A model generated the notes under the pieces. That model saw only the letters and a program-made list of their open reading frames with translations, was not told where the DNA came from and searched no databases. The position numbers and the translations under genes are program-made. Shown here piece by piece: positions 32,483 to 41,571 of a stretch of 60,554 nt of DNA; the first letter of the stretch is position 1, and the number at the start of each line of letters is the position of its first letter. The DNA is from Gammaproteobacteria bacterium (GTDB lineage Bacteria; Pseudomonadota; Gammaproteobacteria; Steroidobacterales; GCA-2729495). The stretch lies in assembly GCA_023383705.1 (NCBI GenBank), contig JAHDYM010000008.1, forward strand, positions 1 to 60,554. The letters are read 5' to 3'.

Positions 32483-34188
32483 CCGACCGCCGCGACGACG
32501 ATTTCCGAGTTCGCCCCAGCGCCCCGAAGAACCGTGGCAAGGGCCAAGGGCAGAGCTTCGTTTCCAATGTGCTCAAGCAGGCAGGCAAAGCCAGCAGCGG
32601 CAAGTCGGCGGTGCGCCGTCCTGGGGCGGCCGGCACCGGCCAGCGGCCCGGCTCGCGCCTGGGGCGCGGCCACACGGCGGCGCGCTTCGCGGGCGCGAAG
32701 CTGACGCCCATGTCGCGGCGCGTGACCATCAAGACCTTGCTGGTGAATCACCAGCGGGCCAGCCCGCAGTCGCTCGCCAAGCACCTGCGCTACATCGAGC
32801 GCGACGGCGCGGGCCGCGATGGCGAACCCGGCCGGGCCTACGGGCCACAGGCCGACGAAGCTGACCTCGATGCCTTCAAAGAACGCTGCGCCGACGACCG
32901 GCACCATTTCCGCTTCATCGTCTCGCCGGAGGACGGGGCCGAGCTGGACGACCTGCGCACCTACACCCGGCATCTGGTGAACCGCATGGAAGCCGACCTG
33001 GGCACGCGGCTGGATTGGGTGGCGGTGGATCACTGGAACACCGACAACCCGCACACCCACCTGATCGTGCGCGGGCGCGATGAGACCGGCAAAGACCTCA
33101 TCATCGCGGGCGACTACATCGCCCACGGTTTCCGCCATCGGGCCGCCGAACTGGTGACCGAATGGCTGGGGCCGCGCACCAAACTGGAGATCCAGCAGAC
33201 CTTGGGGCGCGAGGTGGAGCAAGAGCGATGGACGAGCCTCGACCGCACGCTGCAACGCGAGGCCGGCGAGGATGGTCGGGTGCGGGTCGAACGCTTCAAC
33301 GAACCCCGGCTGCAACGCCAGCGCCTGCTGCTGATCGGCCGCCTGCAGCGCTTGCAGCGCCTGGGCCTGGCCGACGAGACGCAGGCCGGCTCCTGGGCCA
33401 TCCATGCCGATGCCGAAAAGACCTTGCGCGCATTGGGCGAGCGTGGCGACATCATCCGCACCATGCAGCGGGCCATGAGCGGCCAGCCGCGCGAACTGGC
33501 AGTGTTCGAGCCGGGCGAGGATGGCCGCGCCGTCATCGGCCGCGTGGCCGCCAAGGGCTTGGCCGACGAACTGCACGACCGGGGCTATCTGGTCATCGAC
33601 GGCACGGACGGCAAGGCCCACTACGTCGCACTGAACGCCCGTGACGAGCTGGCGAACTACCCCACGGGCGCGGTGGTGGAAGCGAAGGGTTCGGCCGATT
33701 TGCGCGCCGCCGACAAGAACATCGCTGCGCTGGCGAGCGATGGCCTGTACCGTGCCGATCATCACCTGGCAATCGAACAGGGCCGGGCCACGCCCGGACG
33801 CGACCCGCAGAAGGTTGTCGCTGCCCACGTCCGGCGGCTGGAAGCGTTGCGCCGGGCTGGCATCGTGGAGCGTGTGGCAGAGGGGCTATGGAAGGTGCCG
33901 GACGACCTGACCGAGCGTGGCCGCCAGTACGATGCGCAGCGCCTGGGCGGCGTGGCCGTGGAAATGAAGTCGCACCTGCCCATCGAGCGGCAGGCGCGCG
34001 TGATCGGCGCGACCTGGCTTGACCAGCAATTGATCGGCGGCGGCCGTGGGCTGGGCGATATGGGCTTTGGCGGCGATGCGAAGCAGGCCATGCAGCAGCG
34101 CGCCGACTTCCTTGAAGAACAGGGACTGGCGCAGCGGCGCGGGCAACGCGTGATCCTCGCCCGCAATCTGCTGGTTATCTATTCCTAG
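32479..34188 (+). CDS. VirD2-like relaxase (DUF3363), C-terminally truncated
   Basis: A 569-residue conjugative relaxase that nicks oriT and pilots the strand. Family motifs: Tyr104 in [10 protein letters not shown] as nucleophile and the metal-binding [15 protein letters not shown] near residues 180-195. DUF3363 makes up most of the C-terminus. Family proteins usually continue for about 80-90 more residues beyond ILARNLL; here the frame ends in LLVIYS at the border with an SMR gene. The catalytic domain is whole, the tail is lost. Effect on transfer unknown. Confidence 0.88.
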   Translation: MTDRRDDDFRVRPSAPKNRGKGQGQSFVSNVLKQAGKASSGKSAVRRPGAAGTGQRPGSRLGRGHTAARFAGAKLTPMSRRVTIKTLLVNHQRASPQSLAKHLRYIERDGAGRDGEPGRAYGPQADEADLDAFKERCADDRHHFRFIVSPEDGAELDDLRTYTRHLVNRMEADLGTRLDWVAVDHWNTDNPHTHLIVRGRDETGKDLIIAGDYIAHGFRHRAAELVTEWLGPRTKLEIQQTLGREVEQERWTSLDRTLQREAGEDGRVRVERFNEPRLQRQRLLLIGRLQRLQRLGLADETQAGSWAIHADAEKTLRALGERGDIIRTMQRAMSGQPRELAVFEPGEDGRAVIGRVAAKGLADELHDRGYLVIDGTDGKAHYVALNARDELANYPTGAVVEAKGSADLRAADKNIAALASDGLYRADHHLAIEQGRATPGRDPQKVVAAHVRRLEALRRAGIVERVAEGLWKVPDDLTERGRQYDAQRLGGVAVEMKSHLPIERQARVIGATWLDQQLIGGGRGLGDMGFGGDAKQAMQQRADFLEEQGLAQRRGQRVILARNLLVIYS

Positions 34189-34499
34189 TCATAGCCATTC
34201 TCAGTGAAGTTGGCGCGACCAGTGCGCTTAAGGCATCGGATGGCTTCACGAAGCTATGGCCGGCAATCCTTTCGGTACTTGGCTACGGGATCGCGTTCTA
34301 CTTTCTTTCCCTGACGTTGCGCACCATTCCCGTCGGAATTGCATACGCAATCTGGGCAGGTGTGGGCATCGTATTCATGGCGCTGATCGGCCTCGTGGCT
34401 TTCGGTCAGAAGTTGGACGCGCCAGCGATGGTCGGGATTGCACTGATCCTTGCAGGTGTCCTGACGATCAACGTGTTCTCAGCTTCAGCGCATCACTAG
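34176..34499 (+). pseudogene. SMR-family drug efflux protein lacking its start
   Basis: Reading frame [49 protein letters not shown] and [20 protein letters not shown] is a QacE/EmrE-type four-helix exporter with the essential Glu in AILSEV. Only the first one to three codons are absent, replaced by relaxase sequence, and no ATG, GTG or TTG lies just upstream in frame. The frame ends at TAG 34499. Probably not translated unless as a fusion. Lower GC than the backbone. Confidence 0.85.
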
Positions 34500-34583
34500 T
34501 TTCCAACGCGGGCGAACTATCCAAGAAGCCACAACGCAGCTGCGCTGAGTAATTCCTGTTTTCACTGAAGAAAGGAGAGAATC

Positions 34584-35354
34584 ATGAAAGGTCTTGACGG
34601 TAAGCGGTTCATCATCGCTGGAGGTGCTACGGGAATTGGTGCGGCAACGGTAGAGCGCCTTGTCTCCGAAGGAGCGCATGTAGCCATCGGGGATATCAAT
34701 GCGTCAAGCGCACGCGCGACCGCCGAACGCATGAATGAAGCCGGTGGCAGTACTTTTGCGGTTGAGTTCGACTTCGCAGATGAATCATCCATTCGTGATC
34801 TGATAAAAAAATCGGTTTCATTACTGGGTGGTGTCGATGGGATATTTAATGTTGGAGCCGATCTATCCCAAGAAACTATGAGCCGTGATCTCGACATTCT
34901 GTCAATGGACGTAGCCGTATGGCGAAGGACGATGGAGGTAAACCTTTTTGGCTATGCCCTCAGCTGTCGTGAAGTTATTCCCTATCTCCTGGAGAGAGGC
35001 GGTGGAGCGATAGTTAACACCAGCTCCGGCGCTGCTCTCGGCGGCGAACCGATGCGGCCTGCCTATGCGGCATCCAAAGCGGGCGTGAGTGCGCTGACCC
35101 GCCATATCTCGTCACGATGGGGGCGAGAGGGTATTCGTTGCAACGCCGTTGCTCCCGGTATCGTTCTAACGGAGGCGCTGCAACGCCACGATATCAGCGA
35201 GCTGAAGAAGGCTGCGGAATTCTCGCTCCGAACGCCGCGTCTTGGCGAACCTGAAGATTTGGCCGCCGTTGCAACATTCTTGCTCTCTGAAGATTCAGCC
35301 TATGTCAGCGGGCAGGTCTGGTCTGTCAACGGCGGCTGGACTCTGCGCGAATAG
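34584..35354 (+). CDS. SDR-family oxidoreductase
   Basis: A 256-residue classical short-chain dehydrogenase/reductase. Cofactor loop AGGATGIGAAT (about 11-21), NTSSGAALGG with the catalytic Ser, YAASK (Tyr about 157, Lys about 161) and the C-terminal SGQVWSVNGGW. Asp in IGDINASS suggests NAD(H). Substrate unknown. Start follows GAAAGGAGAG. It is 84 bases after the SMR remnant and 48 before the NTF2-like gene; the three were probably imported together. Confidence 0.9.
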   Translation: MKGLDGKRFIIAGGATGIGAATVERLVSEGAHVAIGDINASSARATAERMNEAGGSTFAVEFDFADESSIRDLIKKSVSLLGGVDGIFNVGADLSQETMSRDLDILSMDVAVWRRTMEVNLFGYALSCREVIPYLLERGGGAIVNTSSGAALGGEPMRPAYAASKAGVSALTRHISSRWGREGIRCNAVAPGIVLTEALQRHDISELKKAAEFSLRTPRLGEPEDLAAVATFLLSEDSAYVSGQVWSVNGGWTLRE

Positions 35355-35402
35355 CAAGCCATTCGGCCTATATCCCATTAATTACTCCAACTTGGAACGA
35401 CC

Positions 35403-35867
35403 ATGCCAAAAATATTTCATTCTTTGATTATGGTATTTGCTATTTCGGCAGCGATGCTCGGCAATGTATCCGCACAAACGCGTGACCTTGCCATGGAAGA
35501 GTCGAACCGCAAGCTCGTTGTCGACTTTTACAACCAGTTCTTCAATCAGCATGACACGGTCAAAGCTGCGGAATCCGTTGCCGAAAACTATCTCCCTCAT
35601 AACCCTCTTCTGCCAGACGGGAAAAAGGCATTTGTCGATTTTTTCAATGGTTTCTTCCAGGGTAATCCTGACGCGAAGGCTCAAATCATTCGCAGCGGTA
35701 CAGATGGAGATTTGGTTTTCCTGCATGTGCATTTCAAAGTCAATACCTCGGATCGAGGACAGGCCCTCGTCGATATCTTCCGGGTGAAAGACGGAAAGAT
35801 CATTGAGCATTGGGATGTGATGCAGGTGGTTCCCGAGAATGCTGCCAATACCAATACCATGTTCTGA
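35403..35867 (+). CDS. Secreted NTF2/SnoaL-like protein
   Basis: A 154-residue protein with a signal peptide (SLIMVFAISAAMLGNVSA, cleavage before QTRDL) and a SnoaL-like cone: NRKLVVDFYNQFFNQHDTVK, YLPHNPLLPDGK and VDIFRVKDGKIIEHWDVMQ. SnoaL-like proteins are cyclases or small-molecule binders; the role of a periplasmic one next to an SDR enzyme is not known. Base composition is AT-richer than the trb region. Confidence 0.85.
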   Translation: MPKIFHSLIMVFAISAAMLGNVSAQTRDLAMEESNRKLVVDFYNQFFNQHDTVKAAESVAENYLPHNPLLPDGKKAFVDFFNGFFQGNPDAKAQIIRSGTDGDLVFLHVHFKVNTSDRGQALVDIFRVKDGKIIEHWDVMQVVPENAANTNTMF

Positions 35868-35888
35868 AATGGTTGCATATCCGCAGAT

Positions 35889-35917
35889 TGGTCAGCACGA
35901 ATTCACCGTGCTGACCA
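35889..35917. repeat. 11-bp perfect inverted repeat before the LysR gene
   Basis: TGGTCAGCACG (35889-35899) and CGTGCTGACCA (35907-35917) around AATTCAC. No T-run follows. It can be a terminator for the cargo genes in either direction or a LysR binding site; it lies 27 bases before the LysR start codon. Confidence 0.65.
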
Positions 35918-35943
35918 CTGCACGTAGCCGAAGGAGGCAGTAG

Positions 35944-36888
35944 ATGGAGCTTCGCCATCTTCGCTGTTTCTTGGCCGTCGCTGAAGAACTACACTTCGCG
36001 CGAGCGGCTGAGCGACTGCACATAGAACAGTCGCCTTTGTCGCGCGCCATCAAGGAGCTGGAAGAAGACCTAGGCGAACAGTTGTTCGTTCGTACCAGTC
36101 GCAGCACGCGTCTGACGCGCGCCGGCAAGCTGTTCCTTGAGCACGTGCCGCGTGTGTTCGCCGCCTTGCAGCAGGCCCGCGACAGCGTGAAGGCCGCGGC
36201 TAATGGCTTTCACGGTCAGTTGCGCATTGCGCTGTCCGATGGCATCACTCCTTCGCGCCTGCCAGCCTTACTTGCGCTCTGCCGACAGGAGGAACCCGAG
36301 GTCGATATTCGCCTGTTCCAAGTGCCTTTGTCTCAGCAACTAAAGGGGCTGCAAGATGACCTTTACGACGTGGGTTTTGCACAATCTGATGAGGTAAGCG
36401 ACGGTATCACAGCCGAAGCGGTGTGGAATGACCCGCTGATGGTGGCCGTACCTGCGCGCCACCATCTGCTCAAGTTCAAGCGCATTCCGCTGCATGATCT
36501 GCTTCAATTCCCGCTGGTGTTATGCGACCCGCAGGCGTGCGAGGGACACGCCCGCCAAGTCGAACGGGTGCTGCGGCGTTCTGACCGTGAACCCCTGATC
36601 GCAGAGCGCGTCGCCTCTTTCGAACTCATGATGGTAGTGGTATCGGCAGGGTTCGCTTTGGGCCTGGCCGGCGCGCCGCACATTGCAGCAAGCCGGGAGC
36701 TTGGAGTGGTAGCCCGGCCCTTGGCTGGACGCTCGCCCCTGCTGACGACGTATTTACTGCGGCGCGAGTGCGAGGTTTCAGAAGTGCTGGCCCGATTCAT
36801 CGAAAGGGTGCAGGCCATCGACTTGCCGGAAGGCACGAGGCCCGCGCTACCTCGTGAACCTGATCCCCTGGAGGAAATCGAGCTATGA
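35944..36888 (+). CDS. LysR-family regulator (TraR position)
   Basis: A 314-residue LysR-type activator. HTH: MELRHLRCFLAVAEELHFAR, AAERLHIEQSPLSRAIKELE (residues 1-40); effector domain with GFHGQLRIALSDGITPSRLP. AGGAGG precedes the ATG. In Tn4371-type elements a LysR gene stands between relaxase and traG and is thought to control transfer; here the SMR/SDR cargo has come in front of it. Its stop overlaps the next gene, a lipoprotein. Confidence 0.9.
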   Translation: MELRHLRCFLAVAEELHFARAAERLHIEQSPLSRAIKELEEDLGEQLFVRTSRSTRLTRAGKLFLEHVPRVFAALQQARDSVKAAANGFHGQLRIALSDGITPSRLPALLALCRQEEPEVDIRLFQVPLSQQLKGLQDDLYDVGFAQSDEVSDGITAEAVWNDPLMVAVPARHHLLKFKRIPLHDLLQFPLVLCDPQACEGHARQVERVLRRSDREPLIAERVASFELMMVVVSAGFALGLAGAPHIAASRELGVVARPLAGRSPLLTTYLLRRECEVSEVLARFIERVQAIDLPEGTRPALPREPDPLEEIEL

Positions 36889-37148
36889 GGCGAATGACAC
36901 CCCTGCTTCTGATCGCGGTGCTAACGGGCTGCGGCCCGTCGGAGGCGCCGAAGCCGCCCAACTTGCCAACTGTGGAAGAACTGGCCGCCGATCCGACACG
37001 CTTGAAGGAATTGCGCCAGAAATGCAAGACCGACCGTGCGACGCTTGGCGACGTGTTATGCAACCGGGTGGCCGAGGCCACGCGAAAGAGATTCTATGGC
37101 GACGGAAAGACACCCTACACGCCGCCTGAAACACCTCCGAAGTTCTGA
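36885..37148 (+). CDS. EexN-like entry-exclusion lipoprotein
   Basis: An 87-residue lipoprotein: MRRMTPLLLIAVLTGCGPSE with lipobox LTGC, then TVEELAADPTRLKELRQKCK and LCNRVAEATRKRFYGD. The pattern EEL..DP..L..L...C........C..A....RR/F is that of EexN/TrbK-type proteins that block entry of a second copy of the element. A second protein of this pattern is trbK at 44769. Starts at the ATGA overlap with the LysR gene. Confidence 0.82.
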   Translation: MRRMTPLLLIAVLTGCGPSEAPKPPNLPTVEELAADPTRLKELRQKCKTDRATLGDVLCNRVAEATRKRFYGDGKTPYTPPETPPKF

Positions 37149-37191
37149 TCGCCGACCTTTTTCAAAAAGCTTTTCCCTTCGGAGTCAACAC

Positions 37192-37226
37192 GCCGCAGCG
37201 CGCCCACGCCTGCGGCATTTTTATTG
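37192..37226 (+). terminator. Terminator before traG
   Basis: GCCGCAG and CTGCGGC with an 11-base loop, followed by ATTTTTATTG. It separates the LysR/lipoprotein pair from the transfer operon, whose promoter should lie at 37227-37370. Confidence 0.75.
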
Positions 37227-37381
37227 ATTTTGCCACAACCTGAAACGATGCTTTTTGCATCATCTTGTTTCCGATAACAGTCTTTGACCGGCACTGACCC
37301 GGCACTGATCCTCGCTCTATGCGGCACGTCCTTGTGCCGTTCTTGGACGAGGAAAAGCGCAGGAATATCGGAGGCCAGTCA

Positions 37382-39385
37382 ATGCAAGCTCAGGGCGTGC
37401 TGTTTGGGCAGATCGCCGCCGTCTTCGGCATCGTGATCGCCGGCGTATGGAGTGCAACGCAATGGACCGCCGCCGCTCTGGGCTATCAAGTACGCCTTGG
37501 CTCGCCCTGGTTCGATTTCTTTGGAACGCCGGTCTATCACCCTTGGCGGCTGTTCGAGTGGTGGTTCTTCTTCGATGCCTATGCACCGCATGTCTTCGAT
37601 ATAGGCGGGGCCATCGCGGGCGGCAGCGGCCTCGTGGCCGTGGTCGTCGCCATTGCCATGTCGGTGTGGCGCTCGCGGCAATCACGCCTCGTCACCACCT
37701 ACGGTTCGGCGCGCTGGGCCGAAGCGGACGACATTCGCAAGGCCGGGCTGACACAGCCGGCCGGCATCTTCCTCGGCAAGTACCGCAACGAGTACCTGCG
37801 ACATGAAGGCCCGGAACACGTCCTGACCTTCGCGCCCACGCGCTCGGGCAAGGGTGTTGGGCTGGTCGTTCCCACGTTGTTGAGCTGGCCCGCGTCAGCG
37901 GTCATCCACGACATAAAAGGCGAGAACTGGCAGATCACCGCAGGCTGGCGCAGCCGGTTCAGCCATTGCCTGCTGTTCAACCCGACCGATGCGAAGTCAG
38001 CGGCCTACAACCCGCTGCTGGAGGTTCGGCGCGGCGCACATGAAGTGCGTGACGTACAGAACATTGCGGACATTCTCGTTGACCCCGAAGGCGCGCTGGA
38101 GAAGCGCAACCACTGGGAGAAGACTTCGCACGCGCTGCTGGTCGGGGCCATCCTGCATGTGCTCTATGCGGGCGAGGACAAGACGCTGCGCGGCGTTGCC
38201 AACTTCCTGTCCGACCCGGCCAGCCCGTTCGAGCTGACTTTGCATCGGATGATGACGACGAAGCACCTGGGCCATGCACCGCACCCTGTCGTCGCATCCG
38301 CCGCCCGCGAAGTGCTGAACAAGTCGGACAACGAGCGTTCGGGCGTGCTGTCCACGGCCATGTCGTTCCTCGGCCTGTACCGCGACCCGACCGTGGCAGA
38401 AGTGACCTCGCGCTGCGACTGGCGCATCGCCGACCTGATCGCATCCGAGCATCCCGTCTCGCTGTATCTCGTAGTGCCGCCCTCGGACATTTCGCGGACG
38501 AAGCCGCTCATTCGCCTGATCCTCAACCAGATCGGCCGGCGGCTCACCGAATCGCTCGACGGCAGCGACGGCATCGAGCGTCGCCACAAGCTGCTGCTGA
38601 TGCTTGACGAGTTTCCGGCCCTGGGCCGACTCGACTTCTTCGAGACGGCGCTGGCCTTCATGGCGGGCTACGGCATCCGCAGCTTCCTCATCGCGCAGTC
38701 GCTCAACCAGATCGACAAAGCCTACGGCCAGAACCATTCGATTCTGGACAACTGCCACGTCCGCGTGACTTTTTCGACCAACGACGAACGCACGGCCAAA
38801 CGGGTTTCGGAAACGCTGGGCACCGCCACCGAACTGCGCGCCCAGCGCAACTATGCCGGGCACAGATTGGCCCCGTGGCTGGGGCACCTGATGGTGTCGC
38901 GGCAGGAGACGGCCCGGCCGCTGCTGACGCCCGGCGAAGTCATGCAGCTTCCGACCGACGAAGCCGTGGTGATGGTGTCCAGCGTCGCGCCGATCAAGGC
39001 GAAGAAGCTGCGCTACTACGCCGACGCGAATTTCAAGAACCGCGTTTTGCCGCCGCCTGCGCTTGCGGCGCGGCAGTACGCCGATGCGCCACCGGCCCGG
39101 CCCAACGACTGGAGCGGCCTGGCGATTCCCGCAGTACCAGCGGCCCCGGCTGCGAGCATGCCCAGCGATGGCGCAGGCACCGCCGATGACGGCGGCCCAC
39201 GCCGCCAGCCAGAGCTATCCGAAGTCGCCGAATACAGCCCCGAACCGCAGCCCGCCGGCAATGACCTGGCGCTGCTCGATGACGACGACGACCTGCCGCT
39301 GCCGCTTCCCGGCCAGCTCGACCCGGCCATGCAGCGCACGGCCCGGCTGGCTTCCCTCGACCCCAACGACGGAATCGACCTATGA
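37382..39385 (+). CDS. traG: Type IV coupling protein TraG
   Basis: A 667-residue VirD4/TraG ATPase that brings the relaxosome to the secretion channel. Two N-terminal membrane helices (about 8-28 and 75-97), Walker A APTRSGKG (151-158), Walker B LLLMLDEFPALG and the all-alpha domain in between. C-terminal Pro/Ala/Asp-rich tail with DDDDDLPLPLPG. ATG at 37382 chosen because GGAGG lies at 37370-37374; a longer frame exists. First gene of the transfer operon; stop overlaps the next gene. Confidence 0.95.
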   Translation: MQAQGVLFGQIAAVFGIVIAGVWSATQWTAAALGYQVRLGSPWFDFFGTPVYHPWRLFEWWFFFDAYAPHVFDIGGAIAGGSGLVAVVVAIAMSVWRSRQSRLVTTYGSARWAEADDIRKAGLTQPAGIFLGKYRNEYLRHEGPEHVLTFAPTRSGKGVGLVVPTLLSWPASAVIHDIKGENWQITAGWRSRFSHCLLFNPTDAKSAAYNPLLEVRRGAHEVRDVQNIADILVDPEGALEKRNHWEKTSHALLVGAILHVLYAGEDKTLRGVANFLSDPASPFELTLHRMMTTKHLGHAPHPVVASAAREVLNKSDNERSGVLSTAMSFLGLYRDPTVAEVTSRCDWRIADLIASEHPVSLYLVVPPSDISRTKPLIRLILNQIGRRLTESLDGSDGIERRHKLLLMLDEFPALGRLDFFETALAFMAGYGIRSFLIAQSLNQIDKAYGQNHSILDNCHVRVTFSTNDERTAKRVSETLGTATELRAQRNYAGHRLAPWLGHLMVSRQETARPLLTPGEVMQLPTDEAVVMVSSVAPIKAKKLRYYADANFKNRVLPPPALAARQYADAPPARPNDWSGLAIPAVPAAPAASMPSDGAGTADDGGPRRQPELSEVAEYSPEPQPAGNDLALLDDDDDLPLPLPGQLDPAMQRTARLASLDPNDGIDL

Positions 39386-39846
39386 GCCAATACCGCCTCA
39401 ACCTGTTCATCCAGCCCGAGCACGCCAAGCGCCTCGAAGAACTAGCCGCCAAGAAAGGCGTGTCCAAATCGTCCATCGTCGCGGCGGCGCTCGCATCGTG
39501 GCTGTCGCCCGATGCAGGCGACCAGCGCGAGGCGGCCATCGCCAAGCGGCTCGATCGCCTGTCGCGCCAGGCCGAGCGCCTGGAGCGCGACCAGAACATC
39601 CAGATCGAAACGCTGGCGCTGTTCATCCGCTACTTCCTGACGGTCAGCACGCCGGTTCCCGAAGCCCATCAAGACGCGGCGCGCGCCCAAGGCCGGGCAC
39701 GCTTCGAGCAATTCGTTGAACAGTTGGGCCGCCACCTGCTGCGCGGCCGCAGCCTGGTGCGGGACGTAGTGGACGAACTGCACCCCGACCCGGTGCGAAT
39801 GGATGACGCGGCGGCGCTGGCCGAAGCGCAGGAGCGTGCCTCATGA
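39382..39846 (+). CDS. CopG-type ribbon-helix-helix protein
   Basis: A 154-residue protein with an N-terminal ribbon-helix-helix: YRLNLFIQPEHAKRLEELAA, KKGVSKSSIVAAALASWL. The rest is helical with a coiled coil (DRLSRQAERLERDQNIQIET). Always found between traG and trbB in this family and may regulate the operon or act in the relaxosome. Overlaps both neighbours by ATGA. Confidence 0.88.
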   Translation: MSQYRLNLFIQPEHAKRLEELAAKKGVSKSSIVAAALASWLSPDAGDQREAAIAKRLDRLSRQAERLERDQNIQIETLALFIRYFLTVSTPVPEAHQDAARAQGRARFEQFVEQLGRHLLRGRSLVRDVVDELHPDPVRMDDAAALAEAQERAS

Positions 39847-40910
39847 GCGCCCTTCCGCAGACCCCGCCCGAACGCTCGTCCACCGCGGCTTCGCTGGATC
39901 GCCGCATCCAGATGCTGCGCACGGCAATGGGGCCGGTCATCGCCAGCGCGCTGGCCGATCCCGACGTGGTGGAAATCATGCTCAACCCCGATCGCACCCT
40001 ATGGGTAGATCGGCTGTCCTCGGGCCGCATGCCGCTGGGCGTGGAACTGTCCGAAGACGATGGCGAACGCATCATCCGACTGGTAGCCGCGCACGTTGGC
40101 GCGGAGGTGCATCGCGGGCGGCCGCTGCTGACGGCCGAGCTGCCCGAAACCGGCGAGCGGTTCGAGGGCATCTTGCCGCCGGCTGCGCCTGGGCCAGCCT
40201 TCGCGCTGCGCAAGCGCGCCGTGAGCATCATCGGGCTGGATCGCTACGTCGCCGATGGCATCCTGACCACCGCGCAGGCCGAGTTCCTGCGCCGCGCCGT
40301 GCGCGAGCGCCAGAACATCCTGATCGCCGGGGCGACGAGCAGTGGCAAGACCACGCTCGCCAATGCCTTGCTTGCGGAAATCGCCGCCACGGGCGACCGC
40401 GTGCTGGTGCTCGAAGACACCATCGAGCTGCAATGCGCGGCCCGCGACCATGTGCCGCTGCGCACCCGCGCGGGCGTCGTGTCCATGACCGAGCTGGTGC
40501 GCGCCACGATGCGCCTGCGCCCCGACCGCGTGATCGTCGGCGAAGTGCGCGGCGGCGAAGCTCTGGACTTGGTGAAGGTCTGGGGCACCGGCCACCCCGG
40601 CGGCATCGCCACCATCCACGCCGGTTCCGCGCTGGGCGCATTGCTGCGCCTGGAACAGTTGATTCTCGAAGTGGCGGTGAACCCGCCGCGTGCGCTGATC
40701 GCCGAGGCGGTCAACGTCGTGATCCACATCGCCGGACGCGGCCGCAAGCGCCGCGTGGAAAGCATCGCCCGCGTCGTCGGCTTCGACGGTGTGGGCTACC
40801 GCCTGGCGGACGCGCTGGAAACGCCGTTTCCCGAGCTGACGCCGGTTCCTCTCGCAGCCGATGCCGCTGCGCCTTCCTTGTCCCCTGACCAACCTGGAGA
40901 ACTGCCATGA
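39843..40910 (+). CDS. trbB: Conjugal transfer ATPase TrbB
   Basis: A 355-residue VirB11-type hexameric ATPase at the inner face of the channel. Walker A GATSSGKTT (163-171), Asp box VLEDTIELQC, Walker B-like RPDRVIVGEVRGGEALD and the His box GHPGGIATIHAGSA. Full length. Overlaps its neighbours by 4 bases on both sides. Confidence 0.96.
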   Translation: MSALPQTPPERSSTAASLDRRIQMLRTAMGPVIASALADPDVVEIMLNPDRTLWVDRLSSGRMPLGVELSEDDGERIIRLVAAHVGAEVHRGRPLLTAELPETGERFEGILPPAAPGPAFALRKRAVSIIGLDRYVADGILTTAQAEFLRRAVRERQNILIAGATSSGKTTLANALLAEIAATGDRVLVLEDTIELQCAARDHVPLRTRAGVVSMTELVRATMRLRPDRVIVGEVRGGEALDLVKVWGTGHPGGIATIHAGSALGALLRLEQLILEVAVNPPRALIAEAVNVVIHIAGRGRKRRVESIARVVGFDGVGYRLADALETPFPELTPVPLAADAAAPSLSPDQPGELP

Positions 40911-41290
40911 CGCAGATGCACATTCCTGCTTCCCGTATTTCCGTAAATCCGGCTTCGACCATCGCACGCCTGCGGCGGCTGGTCGGCCCCGCGCACCACG
41001 GCCTGCTGCTGGCCGCCGTCATGCTAATGACGGCGGGCACGGCGAAGGCATCCGGTTCCTCGATGCCATGGGAAGGCCCTCTGCAATCCATTCTGGAGTC
41101 GATTCAGGGGCCGGTGGCACGCATCGTCGCGGTCATCATCATCATCGCCACCGGCCTCGCGCTGGCCTTCGGCGACACATCGGGCGGATTCCGCAAGCTG
41201 ATCCAGATCGTGTTCGGCCTGTCCATCGCGTTCGCGGCTTCGAGCTTCTTCCTGTCGTTCTTCAGCTTCTCCGGCGGGGCCGTCGTATGA
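40907..41290 (+). CDS. trbC: Conjugal transfer pilin TrbC
   Basis: A 127-residue VirB2-type prepilin. A long leader with a hydrophobic core (GLLLAAVMLMTAGTAKASG) precedes the mature part with two hydrophobic segments (VARIVAVIIIIATGLALAFG and LIQIVFGLSIAFAASSFFL). In RP4 the product is trimmed by TraF and cyclised; the traF gene here is at 31443. ATG overlaps the trbB stop. Confidence 0.92.
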   Translation: MTQMHIPASRISVNPASTIARLRRLVGPAHHGLLLAAVMLMTAGTAKASGSSMPWEGPLQSILESIQGPVARIVAVIIIIATGLALAFGDTSGGFRKLIQIVFGLSIAFAASSFFLSFFSFSGGAVV

Positions 41291-41559
41291 GCGGGCCGGA
41301 CAGCTTCGCGGCCGGCTTCGAGGTGCCGCTGCATCGCTCGCTGACCGAACCGCTTTTGATGGGCGGCGCACCGCGCACCGTGGCGATCGCCAACGGCACG
41401 CTGGCCGCCGCCGTCGGCCTGGGCCTGCAACTCTGGATTCCCGGTGTCGTGCTCTGGATCGTCGGTCATTCGCTGGCGGTGTGGGGCGCACGGGTCGATC
41501 CGCAGTTCATGCAGGTCTTCGCCCGGCACATCAAGCACAAGCCGCTGCTGGACGTGTAG
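41287..41559 (+). CDS. trbD: Conjugal transfer protein TrbD
   Basis: A 90-residue VirB3-type inner-membrane protein: FEVPLHRSLTEPLLMGGAPR, a membrane hairpin with TVAIANGTLAAAVGLGLQLW, and DPQFMQVFARHIKHK. It partners the TrbE ATPase, which starts 12 bases later. ATG 41287 overlaps the trbC stop. Confidence 0.92.
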   Translation: MSGPDSFAAGFEVPLHRSLTEPLLMGGAPRTVAIANGTLAAAVGLGLQLWIPGVVLWIVGHSLAVWGARVDPQFMQVFARHIKHKPLLDV

Positions 41560-41571
41560 GGGGACGCCGCC

